Shown piece after piece: positions 11,588-24,357 of a stretch of DNA of 64,000 nucleotides. The stretch lies in assembly GCF_029407905.1 (NCBI RefSeq), contig NC_073630.1:33577001-33641000 (forward strand). The letters run 5' to 3'. Positions within the stretch are counted from its first letter, which is position 1, and every line of letters begins with the position of its first letter. The position numbers and the translations under genes were made by a program. This stretch comes from Bubalus kerabau (Eukaryota > Chordata > Mammalia > Artiodactyla > Bovidae). Under the pieces are notes generated by a model. It did no database searches, was not told where the DNA came from, and saw only the letters and a program-made list of their open reading frames with translations.

Positions 11588-11841
11588 GGTTCAGTTCAGT
11601 TCAGTTCAGTCGCTCAGTTGTGTCCAATTCTTTGCAACCCCATGGACTGCAGCATGACAGGCCTTCCTGTCCATCGCCAACTCCTGGAGTTTACTCAAAC
11701 TCATGTCTATTGAGTCGGTGATGCCATCCAACTATCCCACCCTCTGTCATCCCCTTTTCCTCCCGCCTTCATTCTTTCCCAGCATCAGGGTCTTTTCAGA
11801 TGAGTCAGTTCTCTGCATCAGGTGGCCAAAGTATTGGAGTT
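11588..11841 (-). repeat. BovB LINE 3' end (minus)
   Basis: The terminal cagttcagttcagt repeats are followed by the antisense BovB 3' region to ccaaagtattggagt. Six-base flanks atgcca lie at 11582-11587 and 11842-11847. It is 5'-truncated to about 250 bp. Confidence 0.93.
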
Positions 11842-11854
11842 ATGCCAAATATAG

Positions 11855-12000
11855 CTTGTTTTGTTGACTCCTCACAACAACCCTATGAGAGTTGTTGATT
11901 ATGATTCCATTTTATAGGTAAGCAGACTGAAACTTAAGCAAGTAATTTTCTCTAAAGTTATACAGCTGGAAAGTCATGGTTCTAAGCTTCAAACATCTAC
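11855..12000 (-). repeat. MIR SINE fragment (minus)
   Basis: ctcctcacaacaaccctatgag, a ccattttataggtaagcaga core and a tacagctggaaagtcatgg end follow antisense MIR order. Confidence 0.75.
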
Positions 12001-12507
12001 TTTTCTTTGAAATACACTTGCATAGGGTGATTATTTTCAGTGGATCAATTCTACTTTTAAGTTGAAGAATTACAGCTTTTCTCAAAGTCTCTGCTCACCC
12101 CACATTTCTAGACTCCCTTCCCTAGTTAACACTGATATGAAACCAATGCAAAAAGAGCAGTATTTTCTCTCGAATGATTCACTCTTATGAATGGGTGCTG
12201 CATTAATTAAGTCCATATTATCTTACACATAATATGCCCTTTGGGAGTAGGAACCATAACTAAGCAGTTATTTAACCCCGTTATTAATCTCAGTGTGGTG
12301 AGATTGAAATTAATGGCTGATTTTATGAAGTGTAGTTCTTTTATGGTTGGCATTTTACTTATTTCATTAACTGATGACATATGCCCAAAATTTAAATAAA
12401 AATCTTTGCTTTGGGATCTTGCTATCAAATATGGTGCTTATACTTTGTTCTGAGTTATACCAAAAAATGAGTACAATTATTTAATTTGCTTTCATAAAAT
12501 CAAGATA
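12001..12507. other. Unique AT-rich sequence
   Basis: No repeat or exon signal was recognised. Confidence 0.5.
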
Positions 12508-12735
12508 TGAGTAGTGGCGCTAGTGGTAAAGAACCTGTCTGCCAGTGCAGGAGACATAAGAGACTCAGGTTTGATCCCTGGGTCAGGAAGACCCCCTGGA
12601 GGAGGAGGGCATGGCAACCCACTCCAGTATTCTTGCCTGGAAATCCCATGGACAGAGGAGCCTGGTGGGCTATGGTCCATAGGGTTGCAAAGAGTTGGAC
12701 ACGACTGAAGCCACTTAGTATGCAATATGCAAGCA
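12508..12735 (+). repeat. Bov-tA SINE (plus)
   Basis: The variant head gtggcgctagtggtaaag, with the gagacataagagac insertion in the tRNA region, is followed by the Bov-A body ending gactgaagccacttag and an atgcaa-type tail. Confidence 0.92.
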
Positions 12736-12868
12736 CACAAGAGAAGCATGCAGGCATCTAGAGCAAAGCCACAGAGGGACGGCCTCGGAAATCTGTACAA
12801 TTGAAGATTGCAATCTTATTGTTTCCAGGCAGATAGTATATGTTTAGCATAGATGTTATATTGATAAT

Positions 12869-12926
12869 ACATATATGTATATATGTGTGTATATATATAT
12901 AGATATATATATACACACACACACAT
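12869..12926. repeat. Compound TA/TG/CA microsatellite
   Basis: Runs of ta, tg and ac dinucleotides with one break at ag (12901-12902). The TA runs can fold on themselves. Confidence 0.9.
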
Positions 12927-12929
12927 CCC

Positions 12930-14624
12930 ATGTCCACTTTCTATTTATAGTTCATTTTTGTGAGAATTGATGTAAAATTTTAACTGTTTGGATTAAAGTT
13001 GAACATATTTGCTATTTGTGTTTGCGCAATTTTAAAGCAACAGTAATTCATCATTGAAATGGGCCCTGGTAAAGGGAGAGACAGACAGATCAATGAGCCA
13101 GGATAGAATCCAGCAAGAAATCCAATTATATGATAGATGTATAGCTGGCTTGATTCAATGAAGGGATTGCACACAGGAAACAGCTTTGACTTTTCCCTAG
13201 CATTTCATTCAGGCTCTGTCATCCTTAGCTCTGGATGTCATCTCAAATCATCCGATAGCTTTTGGTCACTTTCAGGTAACCTTTTTAAGATCTTATTTTC
13301 AGACCTTTAAAAAGTCTAGTCTATGTATATCGAAGCTGTATTTTGATATCTGGTCTAAAGGCTCTGTCTGCTTTCTGCTCAGGTCTGACTTTTGCTTGGA
13401 TGTGGTGTCGGCAGGGGTAAGGAGGAGTTAGGCCTGTGCTTTCACTCTTGTCCCATATATCCTCACTTTCAGTCTTCTCGGGTTGGGAGAAACAGGATAA
13501 TGAGTCATGTCATTTGTGGCACTCTCGTGTTGTATCAAGCGTCCTCTTTATTTCCAGTACTCAGCTGCTGCCTCTTTTGTGAGGCCACCGTCAATAGAAT
13601 TCTTTGAGGACCTCCCATGAGATTTCTCCAGTGAGTTTCCGAGTGTCTCTCACCCCTCAGCTTTTGTCCCAGGCAATTCAACCCCCACCATTTCCTGTTG
13701 GGTCCTTCCGTCCCACCAAGTAGCAGCTTTCTTGACAATGCCTATTAGTTACTTAAGCTACTTCAGTCTAGTTTCATTGGTCTTAGTCTGAAAGAAAAGA
13801 TTGGTCTATCTTCAGCTGGGTAGAACTTGGAACCATCTCCCAGGTGGTTCTCTTGGTCCCTCCTTTTCCTACAAGGCTTGGTGGAGGGGAGATATCGCAG
13901 AGCATTCTCTTCCTAAAATTGTCTTCAGAGAAACAGCCTTAATGTGTCTAGCCATGTTGTATATATTCACTGGCTGACTCGTGTATTTTTTGATTCTTGA
14001 GGAGATGATGAATCTTTATTGGTTATTTTTAGAATATTTGTAGACACCGCTGACCTACTAGGGCTTCGACTTAAATTCTGGGCCAAAACAAAGAGTTATA
14101 TTCCACGGTATTTTTTGAATATAATAATCATACATGTTAGAGAAAGTTCTTTCCATGGTATGGTATATCTTGCTGACCATCTGGAACAAAAATAGTATGA
14201 TCTCTATTTTAATACCAGACACAAAAATAAACCTGAGGTGGGTAAAAGATTAAAATGATGAAAAAGTTGATAATAAAATAAATATAGTAGAGAAAAAGAG
14301 ATATTATCATTTTAGTCTGGGAAAAGCCTTTCTAAATTTGATGCCAAAGTTAAGAAACTGTAAGGGACAGCGATGCTTAATTGAGATATGCAAAAGTAAA
14401 GAGTTTTGTATGATGTGCACCATTTAAAAGACTAATTATACAATAGATAAATAATTTGCAAAATAGGCTAATATTCTCAATATATGAGATTAAGAAAAAT
14501 AGAAACATGATAGAAAAATTAACAAAGGCTAGAAATAGGCAACTCAATAAAGATGAATATAGCTGTGATTATGTGTTCAGTCTCACAAACGACTTGCTAC
14601 TTGGTTTGTATTAAATGTTTCCTT
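12930..14624. other. Unique sequence, no gene recognised
   Basis: Several short frames occur without domains or splice sites. No repeat family was recognised with confidence. Confidence 0.45.
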
Positions 14625-14955
14625 CTTTTCCTCACAAATTTTATAGGCTTGATCCTTTTCCTTCAGGTCTTCACTATAATGCCCCTCCACTCAGTAACAC
14701 TCTGTGTCACAGCCTGCCTGCCTCTATTTGAATAGAAACTTTCTAAGATCAGGAAACTAATCTCTGTTTTGTTTTGCTTTGTTTTTAACATTCTTGCCTG
14801 GAGAATCCCAGGGATGGAGGAGCCAGGTGGGCTGCCGTCTATGGGGTTGCACAGAGTCGGACACGACTGAAGCGACTTAGCAGCAGCAGAAGCAGCAGTG
14901 CTTGGTCAGGGTAGATTCTCAAATGTTTATTGAGTAATTGTATAAATGAATGAAG
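14625..14955 (+). repeat. L2 LINE 3' end (plus), split by a SINE
   Basis: tagaaactttctaagatcagg and ctctgttttgttttgct match the L2 3' region. After the inserted SINE the L2 resumes with gtgcttggtcagggtag, caaatgtttattgag and aatgaatgaa. Confidence 0.65.
14789..14898 (+). repeat. Bov-A2 right-monomer fragment inside L2
   Basis: It begins part-way into a Bov-A unit (attcttgcctggagaat) and ends gcgacttagcagcagcag. It is shorter at its 5' end than the copy at 7547. Confidence 0.9.
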
Positions 14956-14984
14956 GCATTAATAGAAGGTAAATTGAAACATAA

Positions 14985-15560
14985 TATTTACCTATTGAAT
15001 TGGAAAAGGTTGAAAACAGAAGGTGCACAGTGTGGGTGAAATAATGTGTTCTCATAAACTAGCACAATATTTCTGCAGGAAAGTTTGGCAGATTGAATCA
15101 AATTTTTAAATGTATATGTCATTTTAGTCAAGTAATTTCACCATTTGGAATTTATTCTAAGAAAATTACTGGACAAATTATGCATGAAGATATATACATA
15201 TGGTTGATTATAAAAGTATTACTTATGATAGGGAAGGGTTATTAGTAAGTGATGTGCTCATTAGTAAATAAGAAATTGATTTGTTGTAGCACAGCCAAAC
15301 AACCAAATATTACACAGTCACTAAAAATGACATATAGATCTTATTTCTTGGCAGAAAACAATGTTTGTGATACAGCAGGGGAAAAATGAAATTATAAAAA
15401 AGTATGCATAATATGATACTGTTTTTGTAAAATGTATACAAGGATTTTCACCAAAATATTGACAGCAGTTAGTTCTTTAGTCATTTTATGGGCCATTTTA
15501 CTTAATTTATATGGCCTTGTTCATTTTCTCAATTTTTATACTGAATGTGGCTTATTTTGA
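14985..15560 (+). repeat. L1M 3' fragment (plus)
   Basis: The series aatttcaccatttggaattt, attctaagaaaattactgg, tatacatatggttgattataaaag, attacacagtcactaaaaat and ccaaaatattgacagcagtt is the order of the 3' end of old L1M ORF2 and UTR. It is heavily diverged and non-coding. Confidence 0.75.
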
Positions 15561-16078
15561 TAACTAGCTAGTATGCAGGCAGCCTCAAAAATGGTCATAA
15601 TTTTCTTTCTCAGTATTATTGAATGAGTCAGTTGAAAAGAAAACCGATGAAGTAATTTCTTTGTAAATTCCTTTTCCTCTTAGTTTTTCTGATTTTGATG
15701 ATTCTTGTTACTGCCACCTAGTGGATGAGGAGTTGTTTACCGTTTTACTATTTGAGATTATAGCTTCTTTTTTCTTTCCCAAAGATAGCTCTATTTTTAA
15801 AGCAGTTTTTAAAAAAATGACCAGTGGTGTACTGGTAAATGTTTGACAACAAAATTTCCTAGAAACTATATATATTCATAAATTTTAACAAATTCTACTC
15901 ACGTAAAAGATGCACACAATTAATGTAAAGGTAGCACACAATGTACAAGTGATAATAAAGTACGAAATACTGTTTATTTAAGCTATATATACCTAATTGA
16001 TTATCACAAAATGCTTTCATTGATTTTTTTGCCGACATCATGTGTCTGTAGCTAAACGATGGCTGCAGTTCAACCATA
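15561..16078. other. Unique AT-rich sequence
   Basis: No repeat family or exon signal was recognised. Confidence 0.5.
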
Positions 16079-16870
16079 ACTTGAAGTATAATTGATTTAC
16101 AATATTATGTTAGTTTCAGGTGCACAACAAAATGATTTTGTTACATACATAAGTATATACACACACACACATATATAATTCTTCTCAGATTATTTTTCAA
16201 TATAGGTTATTACAAAATGTTGACTATAGCTCCCTGTGCTATACACTAAATTCTGTTGCTTCTCTATTTTATATACAGTAGTTGGTGCCTGTTAATCCCA
16301 TGCTCCTAATTTATTCCTGCCCCTGTCCTCTTTGGTAACTACAAATTTGACTGTCAGATCTGTGAGTCTGTTTCTATTTTGTATATAGATTCATTTGTAA
16401 TAGATTCTACATATAAATGATATCATATAGTATTTGTCTTTGACTTATTTCACAAAGTACAGTATTCTCTAGGTCCATTCATGTCGCTAAAAATGGTAAT
16501 AATTCATTCTTTTTTGTGGCTGAGTAATATTCCATTGTGTATACACCACATCTTATGCCAGTTTTCAGTTGATGGGGACTTGGGTTGTTTTCATGTCTCG
16601 CCAGTTGTAAATAGTGCTGCTGTGAATGGTGAGGTGCATATATCTTTTCAAATTAGAGTTTTTTCAGATATATGCCCAGGAATGAGATTGCTGGATTTTA
16701 TGGTAGTTGTTTTTTTCATTTTTTAAAGGAACCTGCCTACTGTTCTGCATATTGGCTACACCAATTTACATTTCCAGCGACAGTGTAGGAAGTTTTCCTT
16801 TTCTCCACATCCTCTCCAGCATTTATTTGTAGACTTTTTGATGATGCCATTCTGAAGGGTGCTCATTGTT
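16079..16870 (-). repeat. L1 3' region (minus)
   Basis: The antisense L1 order is clear: ttagtttcaggtgcacaaca, ctatacactaaattctgttg, ggctgagtaatattccattg, ttgtaaatagtgctgctgtg, atatgcccaggaatg and ccaatttacatttccagcg. It is a ruminant-lineage L1 3' end, 5'-truncated. Confidence 0.88.
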
Positions 16871-17605
16871 GAGTTCAGCCATGATTTGACACATAGAGTT
16901 GTGTTCCAATCCACTCTTTTCCCAATTATATCTGATTTACTCTATAACTGTTTATCACTCTTGTACAAATTATGTTCATTAAACTCAAATTCACCTTTAG
17001 CACTAAACCAAGTCCCTTTTGTATAGCAGTTATAAATTTCTGCTGTGTAAATATTCCCACATCGTCAGTCTTAATCTAATCAATGTGGCCTTTCTAAACA
17101 TGAATTTAGGAACATGCACAATAGAACACCATTATACAGTATTTTCAACATAAACAGGTATAATAGTACAATGTAGTAAATGTGATAAACAGGAAGAGAT
17201 GTTTGAAATATGCAGTTTTTTTTAGTTTTAATATAATGTATTTAATTGTAAGTTACCATAACCTCAATAACTGTTACAACTGACTTGCAAAATTCTTGAA
17301 AAATTGACACTTGGCTCTTGCAAGCCTGTGTTAGCCAGTTCCAGCACATCATTGAATATAGCTTTTATCTTTGCTTTCTGAGTTATCTTTATTGTTCTGG
17401 GAAAACTGCAGAACCATGAAAGAGAACCATTCTTTGAGTTTCTAATTTGTATTTGTGCAGCATATTATGGCTTGTCTGATTGGTATCTGCCATTAGTACA
17501 TGTTGAAGAAGAGTAGTTACTTACTTAACATGCATTAATTAAGGAGAAGACTCTTGCTTGACATGTGTCTTTTAAATCTTTGAGCTTCTTGTTAAAACAG
17601 AAAGG
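16871..17605. other. Unique AT-rich sequence
   Basis: No feature was recognised. Confidence 0.5.
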
Positions 17606-17918
17606 TGAGGAGTGCTTCCTTGGTGGTCCAGTGGTTAAGAATCCCACCTTGCAATGAAAGAGACACCGGTTCCATCTCTGGTTTAGGAAGATCCCACATG
17701 CCTCGGAGCAACCAGACCCACGTGTCACCACTCCTGAGCCCAAAAGCCACAACTACGGACGCCCACATGCCTAGAGCCTGCCTGCGCTCCACAGCAAGAC
17801 AGAAGCCGCTGCAAAGAGCAGCTGCAAAGTGCAGTGAAGAATAGCCTCTGCTCACAGCAACTAGAGAAAGCCCACGTGCAGCAACAAGACCCACCACAGT
17901 CAAATTAAATGTTAATTT
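17606..17918 (+). repeat. CHR-1 SINE (plus)
   Basis: tgcttccttggtggtccagt head, then the long CHR-1 body with cacatgcctcggagcaac, cgctccacagcaagac and agagaaagcccacgtgcagc. The minus-strand frames across it are SINE-derived. Confidence 0.85.
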
Positions 17919-18064
17919 AAAAGGGGGGAGAAAAGCATAAAAGATATATGCAAAGTTCTCAGTTACCGAGTGGAATTATTATCACGCAGACACAGTTATC
18001 CAAAATAAAATATCTCTTGGGGATAGTTTTATGAAATCTTTTACTTTTGAAATTGTTTCTTCAT

Positions 18065-18185
18065 GTTGTCTCATTTGATCCTGTTAACACCCCATTAAGA
18101 GGGTATCATTACTCCCATATTATAGGTTAGGAAATGGGAATACAGAAGGTTAAGTGGCTTGACCAAGGTCAGGAGAGATTAAGAG
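18065..18185 (-). repeat. MIR SINE fragment (minus)
   Basis: cctgttaacaccccattaag, tattataggttaggaaatgg and taagtggcttgaccaagg give the antisense MIR core. Confidence 0.75.
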
Positions 18186-18213
18186 AGTTATAATAATAAA
18201 GATTATAATAGTA

Positions 18214-19452
18214 GTATGTGAACCAAGAACTTCCAGACGTTCAAGCTGGGTTTAGAAAAATCAGAGGAACTAGAGATCAAATTGCTAACATTTGCTGGAT
18301 CATAGAGAAAGTGAGGAAATCCCAGAAAAACATCTACTTCTGTTTCATTGACTGTGCTAAAGCCTTTGACTCTGTGGAGCATAACAAAATATGGAAAACT
18401 CTCAAAGAGATGGGAATACCAGACCATCTTACCTGTCTCCTGAGAAACCTGTATGTGGGTCAAGAAGCAGTAGTTAGAATCTTATATGGAACAGCTGGCT
18501 GATTCAAAATTGAGAAAGGAGTATGACAAGGCTGTTTATTGTCACCCTGTTTATTTAACTTATATATGGAGCACATCATGCGAAATGCCGGGCTGGATGA
18601 GTTACAAGCTGCAATCAAGATTGTCGGGAGAAGTATCAACAACCTCAGATATGCAGATGATACCATTCTAATGGCAGAAAGCAAAGAGGAACTAAAAAGC
18701 TGCTTGATGAGGGGTGAAAGAGAAGAGTGAAAAAGCTGGCTTAAAACTCAGTAAAACTAAGATCATGAAATCCGGTCCCATCACTTCATGGCAAATAGAA
18801 AGGGAAAAGGTGGAAGAAGTGACAGATTTCATCTTCTTAGCCTCTAAAATGACTGCGGATGGTGACTATAGCCATGATGTTAGAAGACAATTGCTTCTTG
18901 GCAGGAAAGATACTACAAACCTAAACAGTGTTTTTAATACAAACAGTGTATTAAAAAGCAAAGACATTTTGCTGACAAAGATCCATATGTTCAAGTCTAT
19001 GGTCTTTCCAGTAGTCATGTATGAATGTGAGGGTTGTGCCATAAAGAAGGCTGATGCTGAAGAATAATGCATTTGAACTGTGGTGCTGGAGAAGACTCTT
19101 GCAAGTCCCCTGGACTGCAAGGAGATCCAACCAGTCCATCCTAAAGGAAATCAGTCCTGAATATTCATTGGAAGGACTGATGCTGAAGCTGAAGTTCCAA
19201 TACTTTGGCTACCTGACTGAATCTCTGACTTTTTGGAAATGACCCTGATGCTGGGAAAGATTGAAGACATAAGGAGAAAATGGCGACAGAGGATAATATG
19301 GTTGCATGGCATCACCAATTCAATGGACATGAACTTGGGCAAACTCCGGGAGATGCTAAGGGACAGGGAAGCCTGGCGTGCCGCAGTCCATGGGGTGGCA
19401 AAGAGTCGGACACAACTTGGCGACTGAACAACTGGAACAGCAGAAACAGTGT
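18214..19452 (+). pseudogene. BovB LINE, 5'-truncated, reverse transcriptase broken
   Basis: This keeps the reverse-transcriptase region to the 3' end of a BovB (RTE clade) element. The frame at 18218-18502 holds an F-x-D-C-A-K-A-F-D stretch, and 18539-18730 holds the RT catalytic motif Y-A-D-D. Later frames (18714-19067, 19054-19242, 19233-19427) carry the C-terminal region and the 3' UTR. The coding path changes frame several times and contains stops, so no active enzyme can be made. The 5' part (endonuclease and upstream) is missing. The 3' end is a gactgaacaactgg-type tail. Confidence 0.93.
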
Positions 19453-20590
19453 CACTCCAGGAATTGTTGGCCAACCACTGGAGATACACTAAACATTGTA
19501 GGTAGTGTTTCATTTAATCCCTTCAGCAAACCAATAAGTCTCCAGTTTTCAATTAAGGAAATCAGACCATAGAAGAAGAGCAATTTGTGCAAGATTATAA
19601 AAGAAGTGATAAACATGAATTTCACAGCCAGGTGTGTCTGTCTCTTGAATTTCATTCCAAGAGTTGCAACAATCTCCTGCCCCCCCCATTTCTAACCTGT
19701 ACTCTGTTTGTACTCTATGCAGATAAAGAACTGGAAATGTAGTTTAATATCTGACTCATTTCTCAGGCAGGTATAATTTACTATTTATTTGAATGTTACA
19801 AATATAGTTCCAGGGAAATATCATTAAATACTACCTTTCTCCTTAAACAGGATTGTTTTTCTTTTTTATTTTCTAAAATTTTGGTTGTTTTAAGAGCCTC
19901 TGAGGAATTTTTAGTATCTTTTCTTTAAATAAATAAAGAAATCATGATGGATGGCTTTTAAAAATATTTTCAAGTTTGTGATAGAAATAATACTGACTAA
20001 AACTTACTGAACTATTTTTAAACCATACTTTCTGTTTTTATTTTTAACAGTATTCATACTTTGTTTCCCCTTTTCTTTCTTCAGACACTTTTAGCCTTAT
20101 CTGAGCGTCTTCTTATCCAAGCTTTGATGTGTGTAGTAATTTCTCTTTAAATATTTTAACATCCGGGGGGAAAATACACCATAGCTGTTCTTTTTAATAT
20201 CTAATTAAAGCTGATTTCTTGTAACAGATATACTCTGTTGTACCACATCTTTGTAGAGTTTTGTTTGCTCATTGACTTTTGTTGCATATGAGTTTCTCTC
20301 TGCTAACTTACTAAAGTTAATATTCTGCTATTTAGAGGATTGTATATTTTCAAACAATTAGCCACTCAGTAATACAGCTTCATTGTTCTCAGTTTCTATT
20401 TTGCATCATTCCAGAACGAACGTGCTGAATTCAGGCATTTGATTCTATGTGAAACTCAAAGGCTGGAGTTCTCTTCTGAGGTTCCAGTGAGGGAGATGGT
20501 CACACAGAGGGCCACTCTGTCTCCCATTCCTGAGCCTCCTCACCTGGATGTAGGGGGAATCCTACCATTAGCTGTTGAGAGGATTACTTG
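19453..20590. other. Unique AT-rich sequence
   Basis: A C8 run lies at about 19680-19687. No gene or repeat was recognised. Confidence 0.5.
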
Positions 20591-20905
20591 TTTCAGTTCA
20601 GTTCAGTTCAGTTGCTCAGTCGTGTCCAACTTTTTGCGACCCCATGGACTGCAGCAAGCCAGGGCTCCCTGTCCATCACCAACTCCCGGAGTTTACTCAA
20701 ACTCATGTCCATTGAGTCGGTGATGCCATCCAGCCATCTCATCCTCTGTTGTCTCCTTCTCCTCCTGCTTTCAATCTTTCCCAGCGTCAGGGTCTTTTCC
20801 AGTGAGTCAGTTCTTCGCATCAGGTGGCTAAAGTATTGGAGTTTCAGCTTCAGCATCAGTCCTTCCAATGAATGTTAAGGACTGATTTCCTATTTAGTTT
20901 GCTTT
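20591..20905 (-). repeat. BovB LINE 3' end (minus)
   Basis: cagttcagttcagttgctcag at the left edge, followed by the antisense BovB 3' region to aaggactgatttcctattta. It is 5'-truncated to about 315 bp. The frames on both strands here are LINE-derived. Confidence 0.93.
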
Positions 20906-22104
20906 AATTTCAGAGCTTTGACCTTAGCATTTCTCATATGAGACTCTTTCTGATAGATACTAAATTCCAATTAAGGAAATTGAACTTTTGGCATTCTCTG
21001 CAGGTCTAAGCCCTGGCTCTCCACTCGGCAAGAAGGTAGTTCTTTTGCATGATGGCACTAGAGCTTACCCCTTGAATTTTGTTAAGGATATTATCAAATG
21101 TTTGGTTGTCCACTTTTAAGCATCTCATACATCGTGAAAATAAATAGGAAGTAGCCACAGAGATCTTATCCACTTTATTCAAGTATACCATTTTTTAAGT
21201 CTTCAGTTAGGTGATTGAAAGTATAAAAACAGATCTTTTCTTCTTTTGTATAAATGAAAGGCAAAAAAAAAAGACTAGAGAACAGGATAGTTTGATACTT
21301 TATAGACTAAGAAAAATGCCATAATTTCTGTCCACATTTTAAACCCAAACAGGATTTTATTGCCTAATTGCTATTCCTTTGTGAATAATTTGGTTCATTT
21401 TTATGGTATTGTATTAGCCATTGGCTATTGATACCTCCCTCTGCCATCTTCCTCCATCTCTTCCTCCTCCCTCCCTCCCCTTCCTTCCTTTCTTCCTCCC
21501 TTGCTTCCATCCATTTATGTATCCATCCCTTCATCCCTTCTTATATTTCCATAAATCAATTCAGTAATACATCCGCCCTAAAAAGGCATAGTTCCCTCTA
21601 TAGAGTTAGAATGGCAAAAAGCACTTCCATTAACTTATTTCCTGAACTGAGGCAGAATATTATTTGAACTCCAGTTATGTCATTTATTGTCCATGAGAAT
21701 AATGTGATAAAGTATTTAAATGGAAGGGATGGTGCACCAGGAGCCCTGATGGCTCATATCTAACACACAAGTCAAATATAAGCACACTAGTAAGAACTCT
21801 AAATTGCTAAACAGGTGGTGGTTTTTGGGCTTCATTCAGTAGAAAATTGTACTAGCTACCTAGACCAGTAATTCCTGTTTTTTAACCTCCATTGATTTCT
21901 TAATAGATTTAATTTTATTTGACCGTTAGCTGGCATTTATTTCTAAACAAAAAGAATAGCAGTATATAAGTATAGTCTCTAAGAAGGATCTTGATAAACT
22001 AGAAAGGCACTAGTTTTAGAAATGAACAAGTTCAGAGAATTGAAGAGTAATCTCTGCTTTTTGTTTGTAGGTATAAATTCTGTGTAGATAAAGTATTATA
22101 AATA
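20906..22104. other. Unique sequence with a pyrimidine-rich tract
   Basis: About 21435-21545 is a C/T-rich imperfect (CCTT)n-like tract, which explains the 79-codon frame there. The rest is AT-rich without features. Confidence 0.55.
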
Positions 22105-22455
22105 GGGTTTGCCTCCTGGCATGAGCATAAGATGGCTAATATGTTTGGAAAATAATTTTGAAATATGTATTAAAAACATGAAAGTGTACACAAGCAAGAA
22201 GTCAACGTCTAGGAATCGGTTCTGAGGAAATAATCCTAAATATATTTAAAAAAACTCTACATGGCTAAATATGTTTATAATTGTGAAAAATGTAGATCTC
22301 TGGCAGGAAATATGAAGTCACATTAACTATGCTCATATTACAATTATATTAACACAAGCAAGGCAACCAAATGAAAATTTATGGCAATGTAAGTAAAAAA
22401 GAAGGTAGAAATCATTTTCTTTGATACAAATTATATAAAGTTCACTAAAAATAGG
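22105..22455 (+). repeat. L1M 3' fragment (plus)
   Basis: gatggctaatatgtttgg, aaatatgtattaaaaacatg, gtctaggaatcggttctgag and aaataatcctaaatat show the old L1M order, diverged. Confidence 0.6.
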
Positions 22456-23167
22456 CAAAAATTTAAACTTTCTATGGAAGAAAATGGTGTGTTAATAGTG
22501 GTTGTGGCCAAACATTTTCTTTTTTTTTTTAATTAAAAAGATCATATTATTTTTATAATAAAGATCATGAAAAATAAGAAGCTGCATTCTTCATTCAGAA
22601 CTAGGCATCTGATTAACCTAGGCCTAATGATTTGAACAAACCATCTTTCATCCCTATAATCATTTAAGATTATACTGAAGGTAAGAAGTTTTAATAGTGA
22701 AAGGGCCAGAACCTTAGAGATCGCATATTCTAAATTTCCATTTGATATGTAGATGTGACAGCATTGTAGCAAAAAAGGCTAAAACTTTAGTCTTTTAATT
22801 CTTAGTCTAAAATCTTTTAAACCCCAAAACATCTTATTGTAAAAACCTTTTTAAATGAAAATGAGGTTAACGTATACTTGATTACATAAGGAATTACCAA
22901 TTTACTACATGCACACATATAGCCTGATACGATGGGATTCCAGTTTGTAATGTCATGACTGTTATTTACTAAAAACAAGCATATTATATGCAGTAATATG
23001 CTGGGCATATAAAACATCAAATATGTAATTGCCAATATTTATGGACTAATCTTTGAATAGCAGGATTTGAGGGATGAGGGAAAATGAAGGATCTGTGTCT
23101 CTAATTAGGAAAGTTTGTATGGATGTCACCTTGTTTCCTTAAGAATTTTTTTGTTGTTGTTGCAGCA
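22456..23167. other. Unique AT-rich sequence
   Basis: No feature was recognised; a T10 run lies at about 22521-22530. Confidence 0.5.
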
Positions 23168-23265
23168 ATACAGGCATTTATTAATTTATTCATTCACTTA
23201 ATAGGTACTTATCAATCACCAGTTGCAGTATTTAGTGCAGGAAAGATAATGATTAGCAAAAACAT
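23168..23265 (-). repeat. L2 3'-end fragment (minus)
   Basis: ttattcattcacttaatagg, tacttatcaatcaccagttg and tagtgcaggaaagataatga follow the antisense L2 3' order. Confidence 0.5.
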
Positions 23266-24197
23266 TAAAATAATTTTTATTTTTATTCTTCCTTCAAAGA
23301 GAACTAGTGCATTTTACAAATATTAGGCATCCCAAGATAATCATTGAGGATGATGTCTAAGTCATTTTCTCTTGGGGTCTTGGTGAAACAGCTAAAATTG
23401 AAAGAAGGGAGTCAAGTGGATAAAAGACATTGAATGCTCTGGGTGTCAGTTAAATATGGCTAAGGATAGGAAGGTGCACACTATCTATACTATGTAGTTG
23501 ATGACATATTTCTTTAAAGTGGCCTCTTAAATTTCAATATAGTGTATCTGCAATATTGCCCTTGTCTTGAAGATTTAATATGTACCACATAAGGTTGAGC
23601 TGATTATACATGAAAAACAGTTAATGATAAATTACTCTTAATATATGGAGCCAAGTGTTTGTCCCTATCCAGTGATAATAGTTTCTCTTATTGGGAGAAA
23701 AGGAGGCGGAAATTCAGACCTAACCCCTAAAGAAGCAGATTTTCTGGGGAAAAAAGTGTCAGAATACGAAATGTTATTTTGTTATTGAAGTGTTCCCTAC
23801 TGCCGCAAATAAGAGGATGTTCCTTAGGGATATTAATAAATTATTTTTGATTCTCTAATGCTTTAATCAATGTTTGCCTAAATGAACTGATGCAAAGGTG
23901 AAAAATAAAAGCCTAGGAACTTCATGGAAATATCATAAGACACATACATGCATATGGATAGCTAGATCGATACTAGTTTATTTTACTTGAGATAGTCTCT
24001 AGTACCACCTTTTATGATCAGAATTCTTTCAAATTTGTTGATGTTTAGAAACATATGTACATTCAAGTTTTCTTGTTTGCCATTACTGAAAGTGCTGGCA
24101 GTAAGATTAAAGAATGGAAATAAGAAATACTAGCTGATGAACTCTAGGAATATTGGAGAAATATTGTAAAGTCCGGGCACCAGTACTTGTGTGGTCC
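23266..24197. other. Unique AT-rich sequence
   Basis: No feature was recognised. Confidence 0.5.
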
Positions 24198-24209
24198 ATG
24201 AGGAGTACC

Positions 24210-24345
24210 CTGGGACTTCCCTGGTGCTCCAGTGCTGCCCTGGTGCTCCACTACTCTGTGCTTGCAGCACAGAGGGCGGGGGTTCATACCGGGTCAGGGA
24301 TTGAAGATCCCGCATGCTGCCTGGGATAGCCAAAAAAAGAAAAAC
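24210..24345 (+). repeat. CHR-2 SINE (plus) with internal duplication
   Basis: The head gggacttccctggtgctcca is followed by a second ccctggtgctcca copy at about 24238, then the B-box region and a gccaaaaaaag end. Flanks atgaggagtacc (24198-24209) and atgaggagaacc (24346-24357) differ at one base and are the target duplication. Confidence 0.88.
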
Positions 24346-24357
24346 ATGAGGAGAACC

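Noticed and set aside
21428..21667. 79-codon Ser/Pro/Leu-rich frame
   Set aside because: It is produced by a pyrimidine-rich low-complexity tract.
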